A stretch of DNA of 46,898 nt, taken from the NCBI GenBank assembly GCA_964345975.1, contig CAYFSS010000018.1:1-46898 (forward strand), read 5' to 3'. Both the position numbers and the translations under genes were made by a program. The notes under the pieces are model-generated. The model made no database searches, was not told the origin of the DNA, and was given only the letters and a program-made list of their open reading frames with translations. Positions 41,835 through 46,898 of the stretch are shown in pieces. This DNA comes from CAYFSS01 sp964345975 (GTDB lineage: Bacteria; Bacillota; Clostridia; Saccharofermentanales; Fastidiosipilaceae). Within the stretch, counting starts at the first letter, position 1; every line of letters begins with the position of its first letter.

Positions 41835-43247
41835 CTAATTCTCCTGAACCATATGATCTCCTTCGATGCCGACGATTCTCTTATCGCGCCAGCTACCATA
41901 CTTGTACCAGAGATAATTCAAGATCGCGCCAACGATCCAGGTGATAACGAGCGACAAGGAAAGCATGTACGGCGAACCGTGAGGCCATTCTTCGGAGCGT
42001 GTGAGGTAGGTAAAAAGATAAGCCAATGGGACACGCATGATGACCGTCGTGATGATGGAGATGTAGAGTGAAGGCAAGGTGTCGCCTGCACCCCGCAAGA
42101 TGCCTGAATAGACCTGAGTCTGCGACATTGCAATGTATCCAACCGCTAAGATAGACATCATGCCATACCCGATGGAGATGACTTGCGGATCATCAGAGAA
42201 CAATCTAAGCATCGGTCGACCGGCAATCAGGATGCTTGCGGTGAGGACCGTAGCCACGATCAGGGCCAAGCGACGTGAGACTTTAGCACCTTCCAAGGCC
42301 CGATCCATCTTCTTGGCACCGATGTTCTGCCCGATGAACGTTGACGTCGCCATCGCAAAGGTGAAGTTCGGCATCATCGCGAACCCGTCGATCCGGATGA
42401 CGGCAGTGTTTGCATTGATGACAACCGTACCCATGAGGTTTGTGAGGCGCTGGACCATGACCATTGCAAAACCAAAAATTACTTGCTGGAGTCCTGCCGG
42501 TATCCCGAGTTTAATAATCTGTAATAGGGTTGGTTTATCAGGACGAATGTCATCCTTGTGAAGCTTACGGATGCCCGGCATATCATAGAGACGGCGTAGG
42601 GCCAGGATTGCACTGAAGGCTTGCGCAATGATCGTTGCCCAAGCCGCACCGGCGACACCCCAGCCTAGACCCCATACGAGCCAAATGTCTAAGACGACAT
42701 TGATGACAGAGGCTATGAGGAGGTACATGAGCGGAGAGAAGGAATCACCTAAGCCACGGAGGATACCTGAAACAATATTATAGAAGCCAAGGGGGATGGT
42801 TCCCAGAAGCATGATAATCATGTAGTCAGCCGACATATCGATAATTTCAGGCGGCGTATCCAGGAGTTCCAGGGCAGTTCGAGAGAGGAACACCCCTGCG
42901 ATAGTAATCAAGGCACTGGCGATGAAAACGAGGAACATCGTGTTGCCAATCGTGAGCATGAGGCGCTCCGTTTGTTTAGCCCCATAGTATTGAGCAACCA
43001 TGATGCTCGCACCCGTTGAGATCGCTATAAGGAGAAGGATAAAGATCTGGAGCACCGGCGATGAGGCTCCGATGGCACCAAGCCCGTTCGGGACTGCGCG
43101 ACTTACAATAACAGCGTCAATCGTAGAATAGAGCTGTTGAGCAAAGTTGCCGATAAGCAGTGGCACAGAGAAGCGAACCAGTTCTTTGGTGATATTGCCT
43201 TCAGTCATATCTTGCGCCCCAAAGAGCGCTTTGAATCTTCCCAACAT
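41835..43247 (-). CDS. MATE-family multidrug/sodium exporter
   Basis: A 470-aa membrane protein with about twelve hydrophobic segments arranged as two MatE halves. Characteristic motifs: LVRFSVPLLIGNFAQQLYSTIDAVIVS at the N-terminus (written in full only to Q then LYST in the gene), GASIMVAQYYGAKQTE, GILRGLGDSFSPLMYL, and in the second half VINANTAVIRIDGFAMMP, STFIGQNIGAKKMD and GILRGAGDTLPSLYIS. It exports drugs or other cations using a sodium or proton gradient; the substrate is unknown. GAGGGAT precedes the ATG by 5 nt. It is monocistronic by its flanking terminators. Confidence 0.95.
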   Translation of the reverse strand: MLGRFKALFGAQDMTEGNITKELVRFSVPLLIGNFAQQLYSTIDAVIVSRAVPNGLGAIGASSPVLQIFILLLIAISTGASIMVAQYYGAKQTERLMLTIGNTMFLVFIASALITIAGVFLSRTALELLDTPPEIIDMSADYMIIMLLGTIPLGFYNIVSGILRGLGDSFSPLMYLLIASVINVVLDIWLVWGLGWGVAGAAWATIIAQAFSAILALRRLYDMPGIRKLHKDDIRPDKPTLLQIIKLGIPAGLQQVIFGFAMVMVQRLTNLMGTVVINANTAVIRIDGFAMMPNFTFAMATSTFIGQNIGAKKMDRALEGAKVSRRLALIVATVLTASILIAGRPMLRLFSDDPQVISIGYGMMSILAVGYIAMSQTQVYSGILRGAGDTLPSLYISIITTVIMRVPLAYLFTYLTRSEEWPHGSPYMLSLSLVITWIVGAILNYLWYKYGSWRDKRIVGIEGDHMVQEN

Positions 43248-43442
43248 AAAGATCCCTCAATCTCTCATGATCGAGCTAAGCTCCATCGTACAAATTCTAA
43301 GTAGCCTTATTTCTGAACAAGTCTTTCTAGGATACTTCAATTCTTAACATCTGAAAACATCATTTATTAAACACAAAAGTCCCGCCGAAAACTTTCTTCT
43401 CAACGTCCGTCAATGGATATTTATTGACTGAAACGCACATCG

Positions 43443-43485
43443 ATAAAACAAGGGCCTGCTCAACGGTTTAGCGTGAACAAGCCCC
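43443..43485 (-). terminator. Terminator of the twin-sulfatase operon
   Basis: On the leftward strand GGGCTTGTTCACG pairs with CGTTGAGCAGGCCC (wobble pairs and one bulge), then TTGTTTTATC. It follows the sulfatase stop by about 20 nt. Confidence 0.7.
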
Positions 43486-43507
43486 GGGATATAGCTCTTA
43501 TGATTTC

Positions 43508-45089
43508 CTAGATCTCCTCAGCATCCTTCTCCTTGAGCCATTGCATCACAATCTCCGCTTCTGCACGCTGCTCTGCTTGTGACCTGTCTTTCACGCGAGT
43601 CGATTCGTACATGGGGAGGCCGGTGCCATAGTCTAATTGACGAGGCTCGTAGGGTTTGTGCTGACGTTGTCTCGTCATGGCCGTGTAGTCCCAGCTTGCA
43701 GGGCGAGAATCTTTCCGCCATGGTCGCCGTTCCCAGTAATAGCCACGGAAAGGATCCCGCGATTCATTCATCCAATCCAAGAGCTCATCATGAAGATTGT
43801 CACGAATCTCACCATAGTTTTCGTCCAGGATGAGATTATTCATCTCGGCCGGATCTTCCTCGATATCGTAAAGCTCATCTTCAGATAAGAGGTGGACGGC
43901 CAATTTATAGCGACCGTCAAAGATCGCGCGCATGGGTTGGAATCCACCAAAACCATCGTGATCGACTTCATAGCGACCAAACTCAATGAAAGCATAATCG
44001 CGGACTTTCACTTCCGGATCGTCTAAGGTCGGCCAGATCGACAAGCCATCAAGCCAACTCTCATCCAAGACTGGGACGCCAAAGAACTCCATAAGAGTAG
44101 GTACGAAATCGATATGCGAGCCGGGTCCTTCGTGGATCGTACCGGAAGGGATTCTGGCAGGAAGACGATAGATAAGAGGCACTTGCGCAATTTCCCAATA
44201 GACACACGGCCCCTTAGCGAAGATACGGTGCGATCCCATAGCGTCGCCGTGATCTGATGTAAAGATGGTCAACGTTTCATCATCCAAGTGCTCATCAATC
44301 GCTTCCATGACGCGCCCCGTCTCATGGTCCATGAAGGAGTTTGAGCCGATGAGAAGTGGCCATTGAATCGAATAATTTGTGCGGTCTTCCTCTAGAGCAG
44401 GACCCGCCCAAGCACGCTGATGCGAAGGCTTGTTAGATAAGTCATCGCGGACATTGTCCATGACAGGGAAGTTATAGCCTTCATACATCGAAGCAAATGG
44501 CTCCGGACAAAGGGAAGGTCCGTGCGGTTCGTCATAGGAGATGACCAGCAGGAAGTCCTCATCTTTATATCGCTCAATAAAATCCCTGGCACGTTCGGTG
44601 AAGCGATAAGCAAAAGTGTCTTCTGCCTGCACACCACCGTCTTTGGCTGAAGCGGATTGCCTGCTCCAAAAACGACGTTCCGGATCCTCAAGTTCATCGA
44701 GGTACATCTTCATGTCGTACCAATACTCCGGATCCCAGCCTTCAGGACAACGTCCCAGGCCAAAATAATCGCCACCGTCCAAGTGCCATTTGCCGATGTA
44801 GGCACAGCGGATGCCTTCATCGTTCAGACGTTGTCCGATCGTCTTGACGTTGTCACCGATCGACATGCTGTTGCCCCAGGCACCGTTGGAATGCGGATAA
44901 AGACCGGTAAAGATTGCACTCCGAGCCGGACCACATACGGGTTGCGTCGTATAAGCATTACTAAAAAGCATGCCCTCATCGGCCAGACGGTCGATGAGGG
45001 CTGATCATGTCCTCGTTACCGTAGCATTTCAGGAAATCGGGACGCGTCGTATCGCTCATGATGAAGATCGCTTGTTTCGCTCGTTTCAT
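43508..45089 (-). pseudogene. Sulfatase, Cys type, with a frameshift near its 5' end
   Basis: The uninterrupted part (from 44971) has the sulfatase core: QPVCGPARSAIFTGLYPHSNG (formylglycine Cys), YIGKWHLDGGDY, VISYDEPHGPSLCPEPF, TIFTSDHGDAMGSHRIF and EEDPAEMNNLI near the end. The expected N-terminus lies upstream in another frame. From ATG 45089 it reads MKRAKQAIFIMSDTTRPDFL, then KCYGNEDMISP, and fails within a few codons. Two bases (AA) appear lost in the codon for Asn of SPNIDRLADEG, near 44994-45000. Restored, the protein would be about 527 aa, normal for the family. AGGTAGGTGG precedes the ATG, and the start is 7 nt downstream of the preceding sulfatase's stop, so the two form an operon. 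The frameshift is either a real inactivation or a sequencing error. No signal peptide. Confidence 0.88.
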
Positions 45090-45095
45090 TGCCAC

Positions 45096-46535
45096 CTACC
45101 TCTCGTCCGTTGGGCTAGGGGTGTAATCATCGTAGTCGTCTTTGTACTTAAGTTTGATGGCGAAGAGGGCATCCTTGAGCTCAGAAAGCAATGCCTTATT
45201 GGCAGGATCGTTGGCGATGTTATTGATCTCCAACGGATCATCGGCAATGTCATAGAGCTCCCAGTAGACCTTGTCACCGTCTTCAATCGTCGGATCTTCG
45301 AAACGCATTAACTTATGCGTTCTGGTCCTTATGCCGAAATGAGGGTAGACATTGTGCTCTGAAGGGTAGTCCCAATAGCGGTAATAGACCTCGTCATAGC
45401 CTTTCCAGGATTCGTCGCCTTCGAGGAGCGCGCGGAAAGTACGTCCTTGACCGTCCAACTCAGCCCTATCGACGCCGGCATAATCCAAAAAGAGATCTGC
45501 GAAATCGATATTAAGGATCATTTCATTGGAGGTTTGACCGGCGGGGATCGTCCCGGGCATCTGGGCCAGGAAAGGCATGCAATGCGATTCTTCATACATG
45601 AAGCGCTTGTCGAACCAACCGTGCTCCCCGGTATAGAACCCCTGATCCGACGTATAAATGACGAGAGTATCCTCGCTGAGCCCATTCTCATTTAAGTAGT
45701 CTAAGAGTCCGGCAACGGAATCATCGACGGATTTCACGCAAGCCATATAGTCGCGCATGTAATGTTGGAATTTCCAATCGCGGCGTTCTGTATCGCTCTC
45801 AAATTCCGGCAATTCATCGAGCTTGAAATCCATGGGTCTAAGATCATCGATGTCCATGATGGCTTCTGCTGCTCCGGAACCTCTTGTTTCAAAGTCGTCG
45901 TTGTAGGTTGGAGGATGGGGGAAGACAACATCGTCATAGATGTGTTCATATTTCTTATTCGGAACCCAATTGCGATGCGGTGCTTTGTGATGACACATGA
46001 CAAAAAAGGGCTTTTGTTTGTCACGATTCTCGAGGAATTCAATCGTCATATCATGGACAATATCTGTCGCATAGCCATCAACTTGGAACTTGCTCCCATC
46101 TGCCTTGGCAAATTCGGGATCATAGTAAGAACCTTGTCCGCCATAGCCAACGAAGACAGCGGTCTCGTCGAAGCCAACCGGCAAATAGGGAAGTCGATCG
46201 CCGAGGTGCCACTTACCGAGGATAGCCGTTTGATAACCGTTCTTCTGGAGAACCTTGCCGACGTTGTTGAGGCTTCCATCCAAGCCGTCTTCAAGATTGC
46301 GCACACCGTTGAGATGATTATAAGTACCGGTGACAATCGCAGCCCTTGAAGGAGCGCAGATTGAGTTTGTGCAATAACACGCATCCATTCGCATGCCGTT
46401 CTTTGCAATCCGATCGATGCCCGGAGTTTCGACGGGAAAATCCGGTGCATAGGCTGTAATTGCCTGGCGTGCATGGTCATCGGTCATGATGAATAAGATG
46501 TTCTTTGGTTTATTGCCTGTGTTTTCTTGAGGCAT
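45096..46535 (-). CDS. Sulfatase, Cys type, resembling N-acetylglucosamine-6-sulfatases (S1_11-like)
   Basis: A 479-aa formylglycine sulfatase. Metal site: NILFIMTDDHARQAI. Modification motif: Cys60 in SICAPSRAAIVTGTYNHLNG. Further motifs: ILGKWHLGD, FFVMCHHKAPHRNWVPNKKY, VIYTSDQGFYTGEHGWFDKR and the C-terminal YDIADDPLEINNIAND. The HKAPHRNW segment and overall order are like those of S1_11 sulfatases that remove 6-O-sulfate from N-acetylglucosamine in mucin- or heparin-type glycans. That assignment is by eye. There is no signal peptide, so it would act on imported sugars. AAGGAAAGGG precedes the ATG. The frameshifted sulfatase follows in the same operon, and a sugar-binding-protein remnant lies just upstream. 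Confidence 0.93.
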   Translation of the reverse strand: MPQENTGNKPKNILFIMTDDHARQAITAYAPDFPVETPGIDRIAKNGMRMDACYCTNSICAPSRAAIVTGTYNHLNGVRNLEDGLDGSLNNVGKVLQKNGYQTAILGKWHLGDRLPYLPVGFDETAVFVGYGGQGSYYDPEFAKADGSKFQVDGYATDIVHDMTIEFLENRDKQKPFFVMCHHKAPHRNWVPNKKYEHIYDDVVFPHPPTYNDDFETRGSGAAEAIMDIDDLRPMDFKLDELPEFESDTERRDWKFQHYMRDYMACVKSVDDSVAGLLDYLNENGLSEDTLVIYTSDQGFYTGEHGWFDKRFMYEESHCMPFLAQMPGTIPAGQTSNEMILNIDFADLFLDYAGVDRAELDGQGRTFRALLEGDESWKGYDEVYYRYWDYPSEHNVYPHFGIRTRTHKLMRFEDPTIEDGDKVYWELYDIADDPLEINNIANDPANKALLSELKDALFAIKLKYKDDYDDYTPSPTDER

Positions 46536-46627
46536 GGACTACCCTTTCCTTATTGTGTGACTGCTGTGTGCCTGTGTTGATGTTCTATGGTCTCTTGTGC
46601 TCATTAAAATTAATTGCCTTCATCTTA

Positions 46628-46633
46628 CGTCAA
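46628..46633 (-). promoter_or_regulatory. Possible -35 box for the twin-sulfatase operon
   Basis: Leftward TTGACG about 95 nt before the sulfatase start. An AT-rich stretch (TTAATTTTAATG) follows at 14-20 nt, but no single good -10 can be chosen. Confidence 0.3.
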
Positions 46634-46655
46634 GAAGATAGGCTCGTCATTGGTT

Positions 46656-46698
46656 TTTCTTAAGAAGAGCGAGAGCCCTTGGGAGTGACTCTCGCTCT
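46656..46698 (-). terminator. Terminator after the sugar-binding-protein remnant
   Basis: AGAGCGAGAG pairs perfectly with CTCTCGCTCT (46666-46675 with 46689-46698). Leftward the tail is TCTTAAGAAAAACC, a weak U-tract. Confidence 0.65.
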
Positions 46699-46729
46699 GC
46701 CGAGATGTTGGGTGAATACCTGTCGTTAA

Positions 46730-46858
46730 TTATTCGTAGTAACGATCGTAAGCGGTCTGATAGAGTTCAAGTAAGCGACTCAGGCCCATGTTTTCGAGCG
46801 TTGCCAGGGACTCGTCTTGCATCAAACTTCGAAACTTCCCCTCGCTGAATTTGTAAAA
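46730..46858 (-). pseudogene. 3' remnant of a sugar-binding protein gene, cut near the window end
   Basis: The leftward frame closing with TAA at 46730 encodes LENMGLSRLLELYQTAYDRY near its end. This aligns with the C-terminal helix of the binding protein at 8848 (FETYGLPEYLEIAQAAYDRQ). It is therefore the tail of an LplA-like sugar-binding protein. Upstream the frame meets a stop at 46859-46861, after about 42 residues, and the sequence there becomes AT-rich and unlike the gene. The gene is thus truncated by a rearrangement, an insertion or a misassembly. It lies directly upstream of the sulfatase operon, so an importer for sulfated sugars may once have been encoded here. Confidence 0.65.
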
Positions 46859-46898
46859 TTAGTTATGAATAAAACTGAGCAGAATTTGCTTAAGGAGC

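Noticed and set aside
45762..46349. Rightward open frame of about 195 codons across the last sulfatase gene.
   Set aside because: Cysteine- and valine-rich shadow of the sulfatase reading frame, with no SD site and no domain motifs.
46865..46898. Possible new rightward gene starting MNKTEQNLLKE at the right edge.
   Set aside because: Only 11 codons are visible and there is no SD site; nothing can be claimed without more sequence.

Overview
The window looks like chromosome from an anaerobic, carbohydrate-fermenting Gram-positive bacterium (Bacillota, probably Clostridia). This is inferred from strong AGGAGG-type ribosome binding sites, a wall-anchored surface protein tail with a sortase-like signal at the left edge, a GntR/LacI-type AraR regulator and CUT1 sugar ABC systems that carry no ATPase of their own. 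I cannot name a genus. No rRNA, tRNA, CRISPR array, insertion sequence or prophage gene was found.

Layout, left to right. (1) 1-3617: tail of a Cna-B/sorting-signal surface protein, an Mrr-type nuclease lacking its N-terminal domain, a lactonase-family beta-propeller protein and a secreted protein with three thioredoxin-like domains. (2) 3766-12500: an L-fucose unit. A rhamnulokinase-family kinase converges on a leftward pair (intracellular GH29 alpha-L-fucosidase and L-fucose isomerase), which is divergent from a rightward sugar importer (binding protein and two permeases). The shared control region holds a tandem repeat. (3) 12997-19274: a complete dpp/opp-type peptide importer (binding protein, two permeases, two ATPases) translationally coupled to a metallophosphoesterase whose 3' end looks damaged. 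(4) 19461-23408: a sulfatase, alanine dehydrogenase and a zinc-dependent phospholipase C-like protein, all leftward. (5) 23908-26892: an MBOAT O-acyltransferase and its AlgJ/AlgX-like SGNH partner, for polysaccharide O-acylation. (6) 26980-37677: an L-arabinose regulon. araA, GH51 arabinofuranosidase and araD run leftward; araR, a ribulokinase-type kinase and a second CUT1 importer run rightward. (7) 37768-43247: a DUF45 metallopeptidase, a secreted orphan protein, a C_GCAxxG_C_C protein, a DUF362 ferredoxin and a MATE exporter. (8) 43508-46898: two adjacent sulfatases, the downstream one frameshifted, and the 3' remnant of a sugar-binding protein.

How it works together: the cell appears to import short fucosylated, arabinosylated and probably sulfated oligosaccharides and to process them inside the cell. 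The fucosidase, the arabinofuranosidase and the sulfatases all lack signal peptides. Isomerases, kinases and the AraD epimerase then feed central metabolism. The L-fuculose-1-phosphate aldolase, the sugar-importer ATPase and the sulfatase-maturing enzyme must be encoded elsewhere if the routes are complete.

The most notable points are: a roughly 50-bp duplicated element containing TATAAT before the arabinose-side importer; a short tandem array in the fucose control region; apparent frame damage in one sulfatase and in the phosphoesterase; substrate-binding proteins without lipoboxes; and a hairpin that copies the 3' tail of 16S rRNA. I did not find one obviously new multi-gene system. The candidates are given with their limits.
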